Of a stretch of DNA of 64,000 nt, positions 20,210 through 28,370 are shown piece by piece (the first letter of the stretch is position 1; the number at the start of each line of letters is the position of its first letter). The stretch is taken from contig NZ_UTBZ01000070.1 in the NCBI RefSeq assembly GCF_900580865.1, positions 1 through 64,000 of the forward strand, read 5' to 3'. The notes under the pieces are model-generated. The model did not search any database. It was given only the letters and a program-made list of their open reading frames with translations, and was not told the DNA's origin. The translations under genes were made by a program, and so were the position numbers. This DNA is from Pseudomonas viridiflava (GTDB lineage: Bacteria > Pseudomonadota > Gammaproteobacteria > Pseudomonadales > Pseudomonadaceae).

Positions 20210-21121
20210 GTGAAAGCCAGATCCGATGAGTTGCAGATTTTCGTCTGCGTGATCGAGTGCGGTTCGATCTCCGCCGCCGCCGAGCAGGTCGGCCAGACAC
20301 CATCGGCGGTCAGCCGCACGTTGTCGAAGCTGGAAGCCAAGCTCGACACCACGCTGATCAATCGCACCACGCGGCGCATGGACCTGACCGAGGAGGGCAA
20401 GTATTTCTTCGAGCAGGCCAAGCTGATTCTTGATCAGATGGAGCAACTCGAAGAGCGTCTGTCTTCACGTCAGCAAACCCCATCCGGGCGCCTGCGGATC
20501 AACGCCGCGTCACCGTTCATGCTCCACGCGGTGGTCCCGTACATCGACGAATTCCGTCGGCTCTATCCGGACATCCAGCTCGAACTCAACAGCAATGACC
20601 TGATCATTGACCTGCTGGAACAAAGCACCGACATCGCCATCCGCATAGGTACTCTCGCCGATTCGACGCTGCACGCGCGCTCGCTCGGTTGCAGTCCGCT
20701 GCTGATCGTCGCCAGCCCTGCGTATCTGGAGAAGCGCGGCGCGCCGCTGCAAGTGTCGGACCTGAGCGAACACACCTTGCTCGGCTTCACCCAGAACGAA
20801 GGCCTCAACCAATGGCCGCTGCGCTACGTGCACGGTGACCGTTGGCCGATCACTCCGGCGATCAGCGCCTCCAGCGGCGAGACCGTGCGCCATCTCGCGC
20901 TGGAAGGGCAGGGTATCGCTTGCCTGTCGCACTTCATGACAATCGACGACATTCGTGCCGGGCGCCTGAAAGTCCTGCTCGGCGAATTCAACAGCGGTTA
21001 TCGCCAGCCAATCAACGCCGTTTACTACCGTAACTCGCAACTGGCGCTGCGCATTCAGTGTTTTCTGGACTTCATCCAGAGCAAACTCGCCGCTTACGCC
21101 AGCGCCGATTTCAAGGGCTGA
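20210..21121 (+). CDS. LysR-family transcriptional regulator
   Basis: 303 residues. The HTH is SDELQIFVCVIECGSISAAAEQVGQTPSAVSRTLSKLEAKL, followed by a substrate domain of the CrgA/DsdC-like LysR group. The GTG at 20210 follows AAAGAGGA at ideal distance; an upstream TTG at 20186 would sit in the REP arm. It lies 124 bases after mdaB on the same strand, so mdaB and the following epimerase are possible targets. Confidence 0.86.
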   Translation: MKARSDELQIFVCVIECGSISAAAEQVGQTPSAVSRTLSKLEAKLDTTLINRTTRRMDLTEEGKYFFEQAKLILDQMEQLEERLSSRQQTPSGRLRINAASPFMLHAVVPYIDEFRRLYPDIQLELNSNDLIIDLLEQSTDIAIRIGTLADSTLHARSLGCSPLLIVASPAYLEKRGAPLQVSDLSEHTLLGFTQNEGLNQWPLRYVHGDRWPITPAISASSGETVRHLALEGQGIACLSHFMTIDDIRAGRLKVLLGEFNSGYRQPINAVYYRNSQLALRIQCFLDFIQSKLAAYASADFKG

Positions 21122-21224
21122 TTCGTGATCCCTGCGCAAGAGTGAATTGGTCGAGGGCGGGTTTTTCCCTCGGATCCACGAGCAGATACTCGTCCCATCA
21201 CTTACTCACGCAGGGAGTTTCTCC

Positions 21225-22118
21225 ATGAACGTATTCGTCACCGGCGCTGCCGGTTTTATCGGCGGCTCCATCGCTACCGGCCTGGTCAAGGCCGGTCATA
21301 AAGTCACCGGACTGGTGCGCAGCGCCGAACAGGCTGAAGAGCTGAAAGCACTTGGCATCACCGCGGTCATCGGCACCCTTGATGACAAAGCACTGCTCGC
21401 CGAACAGGCCCGCGCTGCCGATGCGGTGATCAACGCCGCCAGCAGCGATCATCGCGGCGCGGTCGAAGCGTTGCTCGATGCCTTGCGCGGTTCGAACAAA
21501 GTCTTCCTGCACACCAGCGGTTCGAGCATCGTTGGTGATGCGTCGGGTGGCAAATCCAGTGACGTCATCTACTACGAAGACAACCTGCCAGAGCCGACCG
21601 TCGACAAAGCCGCGCGTGTGGCCATCGACAACCTGATCCTCGCCGCGGCGCAGGACGGCGTGAATTCGGCAGTGATCTGCAACACGCTGATCTACGGCCA
21701 CAGCCTGGGCGTCAATCGTGACAGCGTGCAATTGCCGCGACTGCTCAAACAAGCACGCAAAAGCGGCGTAGTGCGCCACGTCGGCACCGGCCAGAACATC
21801 TGGTCCAACGTGCACATCGAAGACGTCGTCGCCCTGTACTTGCTGGCGCTGACCAAGAACGTCCCGGGCACTTTCTACTTCGTCGAGAGCGGCGAAGCGT
21901 CGTTCATCGACATGACCACCGCCATGACCGAAGCGCTGAACCTGGGCCAACCACAAGACTGGCCGCTGAAAGACGCCGAAGCGGAGTGGGGCTACGAAAT
22001 GGCCAACTACGGCCTAGGCTCCAACAGCCGAGTGCGCGGCAAACACGCCCGCGAACTGCTGGGCTGGGCACCGAAGCGCACCTCGGTGGTTGAATGGATT
22101 CGTAACGAAATGGTGTGA
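21225..22118 (+). CDS. NAD(P)-dependent epimerase/dehydratase (extended SDR)
   Basis: 297 residues. VTGAAGFIGGSIATGLVKAGH is the N-terminal Rossmann motif, with a Ser/Thr-rich HTSGSSIVGD and an AxxYGHS-like region. In place of the usual YxxxK the segment IYGHSLG is seen, so the catalytic residues need checking. It resembles the NmrA/YliA-type reductases that act on small carbonyls. The start follows CAGGGAG. The last 56 bases are repeated at 22445-22500. Confidence 0.82.
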   Translation: MNVFVTGAAGFIGGSIATGLVKAGHKVTGLVRSAEQAEELKALGITAVIGTLDDKALLAEQARAADAVINAASSDHRGAVEALLDALRGSNKVFLHTSGSSIVGDASGGKSSDVIYYEDNLPEPTVDKAARVAIDNLILAAAQDGVNSAVICNTLIYGHSLGVNRDSVQLPRLLKQARKSGVVRHVGTGQNIWSNVHIEDVVALYLLALTKNVPGTFYFVESGEASFIDMTTAMTEALNLGQPQDWPLKDAEAEWGYEMANYGLGSNSRVRGKHARELLGWAPKRTSVVEWIRNEMV

Positions 22119-22160
22119 TTGCAGTTTGAGCCCCGCCGGGCTTTGTGATCACCCTTTAGA

Positions 22161-22190
22161 ACGGCTGCCATCGTGCAGCCGTTTTCGTTT
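22161..22190 (+). terminator. Terminator after the epimerase gene
   Basis: ACGGCTGC and GCAGCCGT pair around CATCGT, followed by TTTTCGTTT. A weaker GC-rich hairpin at 22127-22143 precedes it. Confidence 0.75.
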
Positions 22191-22215
22191 CGGGCTTTGC
22201 GACTTGAGGCGGGGG

Positions 22216-22377
22216 CTACTTGGCCAGGGACAAATGCAGAAATTTACTGGATCTGAGTTTGAGTTTGCGCTCAATGGTCTCCACGCTTTGACCCGTCTCG
22301 ATGGCTGTCGAACTGGCAATTGCGCGGATCAACGTCTCGGTTGTCAGTTTTTTTTTGGTGCGAGGCGTGGGGCTCAT
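22216..22377 (-). CDS. Small basic protein of unknown function
   Basis: 53 residues starting MSPTPRTKKKL, rich in Lys, Ser and Thr, with a predicted helix TETLIRAIASSTAIETGQSVETIERKL. GGAG precedes the ATG by about ten bases. A longer open frame to 22509 runs into the duplicated epimerase end and is not favoured. It is the only likely gene in the 380-base insert between the two epimerase-end copies. I do not recognise the family, and it may be a remnant. Confidence 0.45.
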   Translation of the reverse strand: MSPTPRTKKKLTTETLIRAIASSTAIETGQSVETIERKLKLRSSKFLHLSLAK

Positions 22378-22444
22378 GGCAGGGACTCCACGGTGGTTGT
22401 CAGGCGAGTATAGCGCTTGGCTGGATTTGAAAAACATGTCCATG

Positions 22445-22500
22445 GCTGGGCGCCGAAGCGTACGTCGGTGGTTGAATGGATTCGTAACGAAATGGTTTGA
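22445..22500 (+). pseudogene. Detached second copy of the epimerase 3' end
   Basis: The 56 bases match the last 56 bases of the epimerase gene (22063-22118) with four differences, all at third codon positions and all synonymous (GCA/GCG, CGC/CGT, ACC/ACG, GTG/GTT). Both copies end in a stop codon. No upstream part of the gene is attached. The intervening 22119-22444 holds a terminator and the small gene at 22216. Confidence 0.85.
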
Positions 22501-22558
22501 GTCGTCCACCAGCTCCTACAGGTTTTGCGCATTCTGTCTGGAGGAATGCGATCAAAAC

Positions 22559-22648
22559 TGTGGGAGCGAGCCTGCTCGCGAAAGCGGTGGATCAGTCGGC
22601 AAAGATGTTGAATGTGAAGCCGCCTTCGCGAGCAGGCTCGCTCCCACA
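22559..22648. repeat. REP palindrome pair (GTGGGAGCGAGC family)
   Basis: TGTGGGAGCGAGCCTGCTCG and its complement in inverted order. The stretch 22501-22840 holds this pair, an AT-richer promoter-like region before the permease gene, and no other gene that I can support. Confidence 0.88.
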
Positions 22649-22840
22649 TTGGTTTTTCATTCACCGAAACGCCATGTAAATCCCGCCCTACGATTTTCAT
22701 TAATCACGACAAGACATATCCGGCAGCGACACGCCTTGCCTCTCCACGAAAATTACTTTCACGCGGTTTGAAATCTCGATCTCGAAATGATTTATGAGTT
22801 TCACAACCCATTCGAACGTGACCCTTTCGAGGAGTACCGC

Positions 22841-24190
22841 ATGACGCCTTCCTTCGGCTATTGGCTGCTGGTTTATGCCGCCGTCGCCATCATCGCGCTG
22901 ATCGTGTTGATCGCCCGTTATCGGCTCAACCCGTTCATCGTTATCACCCTGATTTCCATCGGCCTGGCGCTGGTCGCGGGCATGCCGCCGTCAGGTGTAG
23001 TAGGGGCGTATGAGGCCGGGGTGGGCAAGACGCTGGGGCATATTGCGCTGGTGGTCGCGCTGGGGACGATGCTTGGCAAGATGATGGCCGAGTCCGGTGG
23101 TGCCGAGCAGATGGCACGTACGCTGATCGATAAATTCGGCGAGAAGAACGCGCACTGGGCGATGGTCTGCATCGCGTTTCTGGTTGGTTTGCCGCTGTTC
23201 TTCGAAGTCGGTTTCGTCTTGCTGGTGCCGATTGCCTTTACCGTGGCGCGACGCGTCGGCGTGTCGATTCTGATGGTCGGTTTGCCGATGGTCGCCGGCC
23301 TGTCGGTGGTGCATGCATTGGTGCCGCCGCATCCGGCGGCGATGCTCGCGGTGCAGGCCTATCAGGCGTCGGTCGGGCAGACCTTGCTGTATGCGATCGC
23401 CATTGGCATTCCCACCGCGATCATTGCCGGGCCGCTGTACGCCAAATTTATCGTGCCGCGCATTGAATTGCCGGCGGATAACCCGCTGGAAAAACAATTT
23501 CTCGATCGCGAACCGCGCGACAAACTGCCGGGTTTTGGCATCACCATGGCGACCATTCTGTTGCCCGTGGTGTTGATGCTGATCGGCGGCTGGGCCAACC
23601 TGATTTCCACGCCGGGCAGCGGCTTCAACCAGTTCCTGTTGTTCATCGGCAACTCGGTTATTGCCTTGCTGCTGGCGACCTTGCTGAGCTTCTGGACGCT
23701 CGGCATCGCCCAGGGCTTCAACCGCGAATCTATTCTCAAATTCACCAACGAATGTCTGGCGCCGACTGCCAGCATCACGTTGCTGGTCGGTGCCGGTGGT
23801 GGCTTGAACCGGATTCTGGTGGATGCCGGTGTGACCGATCAGATCGTCGGCCTCGCTCATGAGTTTCACCTGTCGCCGCTGATCATGGGCTGGTTGTTCG
23901 CCGCGTTGATGCGCATTGCCACGGGTTCGGCGACCGTGGCCATGACCACCGCGTCCGGCGTGGTTGCGCCGGTAGCCATTGGTCTGGGATATCCACACCC
24001 TGAGCTGTTGGTGCTGGCGACCGGCGCCGGCTCGGTTATCTTTTCCCACGTCAACGACGGCGGCTTCTGGTTGATCAAGGAATACTTCAACATGACGGTC
24101 GCGCAGACGTTCAAGACCTGGACCGTGCTCGAGACGTTGATCTCGGTAGTCGCGTTCGGCCTGACCGTCGGCCTTTCTTACCTGCTGTAA
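22841..24190 (+). CDS. GntP-family permease
   Basis: 449 residues with about 12 hydrophobic helices. The motifs GVGKTLGHIALVVALGTMLGKMMAESGGAEQMA, GLPLFFEVGFVLLVPIAFT and HVNDGGFWLIKEYFNM are those of the gluconate:H+ symporter family. Family members carry gluconate, D-serine or other hydroxy and amino acids. Linked to an RpiR regulator and an N-acyl-D-amino-acid deacylase, it likely imports a D-amino-acid derivative rather than gluconate. The start at 22841 follows GAGGAG; a frame from 22787 lacks this. Confidence 0.87.
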   Translation: MTPSFGYWLLVYAAVAIIALIVLIARYRLNPFIVITLISIGLALVAGMPPSGVVGAYEAGVGKTLGHIALVVALGTMLGKMMAESGGAEQMARTLIDKFGEKNAHWAMVCIAFLVGLPLFFEVGFVLLVPIAFTVARRVGVSILMVGLPMVAGLSVVHALVPPHPAAMLAVQAYQASVGQTLLYAIAIGIPTAIIAGPLYAKFIVPRIELPADNPLEKQFLDREPRDKLPGFGITMATILLPVVLMLIGGWANLISTPGSGFNQFLLFIGNSVIALLLATLLSFWTLGIAQGFNRESILKFTNECLAPTASITLLVGAGGGLNRILVDAGVTDQIVGLAHEFHLSPLIMGWLFAALMRIATGSATVAMTTASGVVAPVAIGLGYPHPELLVLATGAGSVIFSHVNDGGFWLIKEYFNMTVAQTFKTWTVLETLISVVAFGLTVGLSYLL

Positions 24191-24206
24191 CCGGAGCCCG
24201 CCGCCC

Positions 24207-25067
24207 ATGGACATCCTCTACCAGATCCGCGCACGTCAGGATTCCTTCAGCGCCGGCGAAGGTCGCATCGCCCGGCTGATGCTCGACGACGTCGGTTTTG
24301 CCGCTAGCGCCAGCCTCGAAGACCTCGCGCAACGCGCCGAAGTCAGCACCGCCACGCTGTCGCGTTTCGCCCGTACCGTGGGCTGCCGCGACCTGCGTGA
24401 TCTGCGCCTGCAACTGGCTCAGGCCAGCGGTGTTGGCAGCCGTTTTCTCGACCCGGCGGGCACGCCTGAACAGTCGGCGTTCTATGGGCAGATTGTCGGC
24501 GACATCGAAACCACCCTGCGCCAGCATCTGGCCGGATTTGACGAGTCACGCTTTGCCGATGCGGTGAAGATGCTCAGCCAGGCACGGATGATTCACGCCT
24601 TCGGCATGGGCGGTTGCTCGACCCTGTGCAGCGACGAATTGCAGGTACGCCTGGTGCGCCTCGGCTACCCGATTGCGGTGTGTCATGACGCGGTGATGAT
24701 GCGCGTCACGGCCGCCAGCCTGAACGCCGAGCAAGTACTCATCGTCTGTTCGCTGACTGGCATCACCCCGGAATTGCTGGAGACCGTGGAACTGGCGCGC
24801 AACTACGGCGCGCGTATTCTCGCCATCACCCGCGCCGACTCGCCGCTAGCGCAACTGGCCGACATTGTCCTGCCGCTGCAAGGCGCAGAAACCTCGTTCA
24901 TCTACAAACCGACGGCAGCGCGCTACGGCATGCTGCTCGCCATCGACGTACTCGCCACCGAGCTGGCGCTGGCCAATCCTGAAGACAATCAAGAACGTCT
25001 GCGGCGGATCAAACTCGCCCTCGACGAATACCGTGGCGGCGACGATCACCTGCCGCTGGGAGACTGA
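24207..25067 (+). CDS. RpiR/MurR-family regulator with SIS domain
   Basis: 286 residues. The N-terminal HTH_6 (ARQDSFSAGEGRIARLMLDD...VSTATLSRFARTVGC) is followed by a SIS domain (HAFGMGGCSTLCSDELQVRL, VCSLTGITPELLETVELARN). SIS domains bind phosphosugars or similar ligands, so it probably senses a metabolite of this operon. It is 16 bases after the permease and one base before the deacylase. Confidence 0.9.
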   Translation: MDILYQIRARQDSFSAGEGRIARLMLDDVGFAASASLEDLAQRAEVSTATLSRFARTVGCRDLRDLRLQLAQASGVGSRFLDPAGTPEQSAFYGQIVGDIETTLRQHLAGFDESRFADAVKMLSQARMIHAFGMGGCSTLCSDELQVRLVRLGYPIAVCHDAVMMRVTAASLNAEQVLIVCSLTGITPELLETVELARNYGARILAITRADSPLAQLADIVLPLQGAETSFIYKPTAARYGMLLAIDVLATELALANPEDNQERLRRIKLALDEYRGGDDHLPLGD

Positions 25068-25068
25068 C

Positions 25069-26526
25069 ATGCTTTACGACACCCTGATTCGCAATGCCCT
25101 GATCATCGATGGCAGTAACGTGCCCGGTTACCGCGCCGATGTTGCTATTCGCGCGGGCCGCATCGAGCGTATCGGCGACTTGCAAGATGCCACGGCGACC
25201 GAAGAAATCGACGCGGCCGGTCGTGTGCTGGCGCCGGGTTTCATCGACGTGCACACCCACGATGACACCGTGGTGATCCGCCAACCCGAGATGCTGCCAA
25301 AACTCAGCCAAGGCGTGACCACGGTGATTGTCGGCAACTGCGGGATCAGCGCCTCGCCCGTGACATTGAAGGGTAATCCGCCGGACCCGATGAACCTGCT
25401 CGGCACCGCGGCGGCATTCGTTTATCCACGCTTCAGCGATTACCGCGCGGCGGTCGAAGCGGCGAATACCACGCTGAACGTGGCGGCACTGATCGGCCAC
25501 ACGGCGCTGCGCAGCAATCATCTGGATGACTTGTTCCGCACCGCGACGCCGGATGAAATCGCCGCGATGCGTGAGCAACTGCGCGAAAGTCTTGAGGCCG
25601 GTGCATTGGGTTTATCCACAGGCCTGGCGTACGCCAGCGCCTACAACGCTTCCACCGATGAAGTGATGCAACTGACTGAAGAACTGACGGCGTTCGGCGC
25701 GGTGTACACCACGCATTTACGCAGCGAATTCGCGCCGGTTCTGGAAGCCATGGATGAAGCTTTTCAAATCGGTCGACATGCGAAATCGCCGGTGATCATT
25801 TCCCACCTCAAATGCGCCGGTGTCGGTAACTGGGGGCGCAGTCCGCAATTGCTCGCGTCGTTGGAAGAGGCCGCGAAAACTCACCCAGTCGGCTGCGATT
25901 GCTACCCGTATGCGGCGAGTTCTTCGACGCTGGATTTGAAGCAAGTTACCGACGCGCACCGCATCACCATCACTTGGTCGACGCCGCACCCCGAGGTCAG
26001 CGGCCGCGACCTGATCGACATTGCCGCCGAATGGAACGTGCCGCTGCTCGATGCCGCGAAACGCCTGCAACCGGCGGGTGCGGTGTACTACGGCATGGAC
26101 GAGGCGGATGTCAGACGAATCCTCGCGCATCCGTTGTCGATGGTCGGTTCTGACGGACTGCCGGAAGACCCGTTCCCGCACCCACGCCTGTGGGGCGCTT
26201 TCCCACGGGTGTTGGGCCATTTCAGTCGTGATGTCGGGCTGTTTCCGCTGCACACCGCCGTACACAAGATGACTGGGCTGTCGGCGGCGCGGTTTGGGTT
26301 GAAGGAGCGCGGCGAGATTCGTGAAGGCTATTGGGCGGATCTGGTGTTGTTCGACCCGGTGACTGTGCGTGATGTGGCCGACTTTCACGACCCGCAACGT
26401 GCGGCGTTGGGCATCGACGGTGTTTGGATCAACGGTGTTCTGAGCTATCGCGACGGGCAGGCGAATGGTCGCAGGAAAGGGCGGTTTCTCGCACGCGATG
26501 GGAATTTACGCGACGGGTTTAAGTGA
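25069..26526 (+). CDS. N-acyl-D-amino-acid deacylase (D-aminoacylase)
   Basis: 485 residues. It hydrolyses N-acyl-D-amino acids to the free D-amino acid and the acyl group, using zinc. The amidohydrolase motif VLAPGFIDVHTHDDTVV is near residue 60, the metal-ligand cysteine may be in IVGNCGISASPV near 92, ISHLKCAGVGNWG near 245, and DGLPEDPFPHPRLWG near 360. The ending GELREGYWADLVLFDP-like (here RGEIREGYWADLVLFDP) is the family's C-terminal motif. It is the last gene of the GntP-RpiR operon; a REP pair follows. Confidence 0.92.
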   Translation: MLYDTLIRNALIIDGSNVPGYRADVAIRAGRIERIGDLQDATATEEIDAAGRVLAPGFIDVHTHDDTVVIRQPEMLPKLSQGVTTVIVGNCGISASPVTLKGNPPDPMNLLGTAAAFVYPRFSDYRAAVEAANTTLNVAALIGHTALRSNHLDDLFRTATPDEIAAMREQLRESLEAGALGLSTGLAYASAYNASTDEVMQLTEELTAFGAVYTTHLRSEFAPVLEAMDEAFQIGRHAKSPVIISHLKCAGVGNWGRSPQLLASLEEAAKTHPVGCDCYPYAASSSTLDLKQVTDAHRITITWSTPHPEVSGRDLIDIAAEWNVPLLDAAKRLQPAGAVYYGMDEADVRRILAHPLSMVGSDGLPEDPFPHPRLWGAFPRVLGHFSRDVGLFPLHTAVHKMTGLSAARFGLKERGEIREGYWADLVLFDPVTVRDVADFHDPQRAALGIDGVWINGVLSYRDGQANGRRKGRFLARDGNLRDGFK

Positions 26527-26539
26527 TTCTGCTGACGTC

Positions 26540-26615
26540 AAAAGATCGCAGCCTTCGGCAGCTCCTACATGGGAATGCGACCTTCTGCAGGAGCTGCCGA
26601 AGGCTGCGATCTTTT
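26540..26615. repeat. REP palindrome pair (GTAGGAGCTGCCG family)
   Basis: AAAAGATCGCAGCCTTCGGC and its complement, with a short spacer. It follows the deacylase operon. Confidence 0.9.
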
Positions 26616-26724
26616 GAACTGCGTCTCATAGTGGCACTGTGCAATTAAAGAAACGCCAGCCCAAGCCGAATTGCTGACATCCACCCCGTCTACACTGTGG
26701 GGCCAATCAGTCAGGGAGCACCCC

Positions 26725-27093
26725 ATGAGCTTCGGCAAAACCACCCCGATCCTGCGGATTTTCGATGAAGCCAAAGCCGTTGAATTCTACGTCGACTTCC
26801 TCGGCTTCAAGATCGACTGGCAGCATCGTTTCGAGGCGAATTTCCCGTTGTATCTGCAGGTGTCGCGTGGCGAGTGTGTGTTGCATTTGTCCGAGCATCA
26901 TGGCGATGCGTGCCCGGGTTCGGCGCTGCGCATCGAGACGGATGAGCTGGAGGCGTTTCAGCAGCAGTTGGTGGCCAAGGATTACAAGTTTTCGCACCCG
27001 GGAATTCAGGCGATGCCGTGGGGGAGCCAGGACATGACGATCGTCGATCCGTTTGGTAATCGGCTGGTGTTTACCAACGCGATTTGTCTCTGA
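26725..27093 (+). CDS. Glyoxalase/bleomycin-resistance-fold protein
   Basis: 122 residues. One vicinal-oxygen-chelate module: ILRIFDEAKAVEFYVDFLGFKIDW, then VLHLSEHHGD and MTIVDPFGNRLVF. The pattern is that of the small bleomycin-resistance-like proteins, which dimerise to bind a metal or drug. Substrate unknown. The start follows AGGGAG at seven bases. Confidence 0.83.
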   Translation: MSFGKTTPILRIFDEAKAVEFYVDFLGFKIDWQHRFEANFPLYLQVSRGECVLHLSEHHGDACPGSALRIETDELEAFQQQLVAKDYKFSHPGIQAMPWGSQDMTIVDPFGNRLVFTNAICL

Positions 27094-27102
27094 AGCGAAA
27101 AG

Positions 27103-27174
27103 CCCCTCACCCTAACCCTCTCCCAGAGGGAGAGGGGACTGACCGAGGTGTCTGACGCTAGACATCGACCTGAA
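27103..27174 (+). repeat. Intergenic repeat, copy 1
   Basis: A 72-base element that begins CCCCTCACCCTAACCCTCTC, has an internal GAGAGGG palindrome and ends GACATCGACCTGAA. Copy 3 at 27352-27423 is the same element inverted, with about 85% identity by eye. Copy 2 is more diverged. Confidence 0.75.
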
Positions 27175-27245
27175 AGATCTGCAGCGATTATGGATTCACA
27201 GCAGCACTTTCAGGTCGGTGTATTTAGCGAACATTTCACGGTCGG

Positions 27246-27318
27246 CCCCTCACCCTAGCCCACTCCCGGAGGGAGAGGGGACCGATCCGGGGATGCTTGA
27301 GAGATACTCCGACCTGAA
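27246..27318 (+). repeat. Intergenic repeat, copy 2
   Basis: Begins CCCCTCACCCTAGCCCACTC and ends CCGACCTGAA. It shares the C-rich start, GGGAGAGGGGACCGA core and end with the other two copies but differs in the middle. The three copies fill the 396-base gap 27094-27489, which has no gene. Confidence 0.65.
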
Positions 27319-27351
27319 CCTGCTCGGTCGAATCCATAATCGACTCGGTCA

Positions 27352-27423
27352 TTCAGGTCGATGTATAGCGCCAGACACCTCGGTCGGCCCCCTCTCCCTC
27401 GGGGAGAGGGCTGGGGTGAGGGG
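27352..27423 (-). repeat. Intergenic repeat, copy 3 (inverted)
   Basis: Reading on the minus strand it begins CCCCTCACCCCAGCCCTCTC and ends ACATCGACCTGAA, matching copy 1 closely. With copy 1 it forms a very long inverted repeat around copy 2. Confidence 0.75.
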
Positions 27424-27448
27424 AAAATGGCACACCGCAAAAAGAAGC

Positions 27449-27488
27449 CCGCCACCTAACCATCACAGTTGGGGTCGCGGGCTTTTTC
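27449..27488 (-). terminator. Bidirectional terminator
   Basis: AAGCCCGC and GCGGGCTTTTT form a stem around a 25-base loop. T-runs occur on both strands, so it can end the minus-strand DUF6124-type gene and any plus-strand read-through. Confidence 0.65.
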
Positions 27489-27489
27489 G

Positions 27490-27855
27490 TTAGTCGGTCG
27501 GCACTAACCTGTCCAACACGCGATTGACGGCCATTTCCGCCACCATCACCACTTGCGCAATACCCTGCAGTGTCTTGCGGTGTGTGCCTTCAACCTGCGC
27601 GGCATGGTTGTTGAGCATGACGGTCGCCGAGCCCAGGGTTTCGCTGGCGTCGGCGAGCAGGGATTCGGTGTCGGCATTGGGGTTGGCCATGTACAGCGTG
27701 TTGGGGGTGTAGGGCGTGGCCATGAGGTCGGCGTTTGTCGGACCGAGGTAGTGGTCGAGCGCGCGCTCGGCGGCTTCGTGGAATTTCTTCGAATCAGCGG
27801 ATTCGTAGGGGGATGCCGGGTCGGTGACCGGCGGGTTTGGCGTTATCTTGAACAT
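27490..27855 (-). CDS. DUF6124-family small protein
   Basis: 121 residues starting MFKITPNPPVTDPASPYES. The middle (SKKFHEAAERALDHYLGP) and the helix-rich end (LLADASETLGSATVMLNNHAAQVEGTHRKTLQGIAQVVMVAEMAVNRVLD) match the DUF6124/DUF3077 proteins found in many Pseudomonas. No function is known. There is no signal peptide. The open frame extends to 28059, but that part encodes the structured leader rather than protein. Confidence 0.75.
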   Translation of the reverse strand: MFKITPNPPVTDPASPYESADSKKFHEAAERALDHYLGPTNADLMATPYTPNTLYMANPNADTESLLADASETLGSATVMLNNHAAQVEGTHRKTLQGIAQVVMVAEMAVNRVLDRLVPTD

Positions 27856-27881
27856 AGCTGTGTTCCCTTTGTTGAGCGGCA

Positions 27882-28072
27882 ACCCTTTGGCTACTAAACG
27901 AAAGGGTGGCAGCTGTACGCAGGTTAGTAGACCGGGGAACTCAGCTAAGCCGGCGCGCCGAAGCGCCCTGCGTACAGCCACCATCAAGCTCAGATACGCG
28001 AGTACCTGTGATGAATGTACGACCAGCAGAATTACCACCGGGCTACTAAACCCGATCACTGGGAATCAGTGA
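27882..28072 (-). ncRNA. Structured leader or small RNA ahead of the DUF6124-type gene
   Basis: Four stems are visible: 27882-27888 with 27901-27907 (loop holds CTACTAAA); 27905-27910 plus 27914-27923 with 27967-27982 (16 bp, one 3-base bulge); 28039-28042 with 28051-28054 (loop CTACTAAA again); and 28056-28061 with 28067-28072. The repeated loop CTACTAA is complementary to TTAGTAG at 27924-27930, so a loop-loop contact is possible. The first two stems share bases 27905-27907 and may be alternatives. Strand is assumed from the downstream gene. Confidence 0.5.
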
Positions 28073-28264
28073 CCGAATCAAGTTACGCAGCATGCTCAGG
28101 GCGCACAAGCCGGCGGATTCTGGCGCAGGCGTAGGTTACGGCGCAAGGATTTGTGGGCGGTTTCGCGTAACGCTGAGTGTCTTTAAACACCTGTGATGCT
28201 GGATGTTTATTGCGCTCAAGTATCGAAGATTTACCTGTAGGAATTGGGTGCGGCAACTGGCGCA

Positions 28265-28357
28265 TTCGCGAGCAGGCTCGCTCCCACAGTTGATCTCCGT
28301 TGTTCACAAAGTTGATGTTCACCGCCGACCCAATGTGGGAGCGAGCCTGCTCGCGAA
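28265..28357. repeat. REP palindrome pair (GTGGGAGCGAGC family)
   Basis: TTCGCGAGCAGGCTCGCTCC with CACA, and its complement, about 44 bases apart. The rest of the gap 28073-28264 shows no gene or motif that I can support. Confidence 0.88.
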
Positions 28358-28370
28358 GAGGCCCGAATAA

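Noticed and set aside
27490..28059. Longer version of the DUF6124-type protein starting at 28059
   Set aside because: The extra 68 codons lie over the stem structures and give no conserved protein; the known family start is MFKITPNP.
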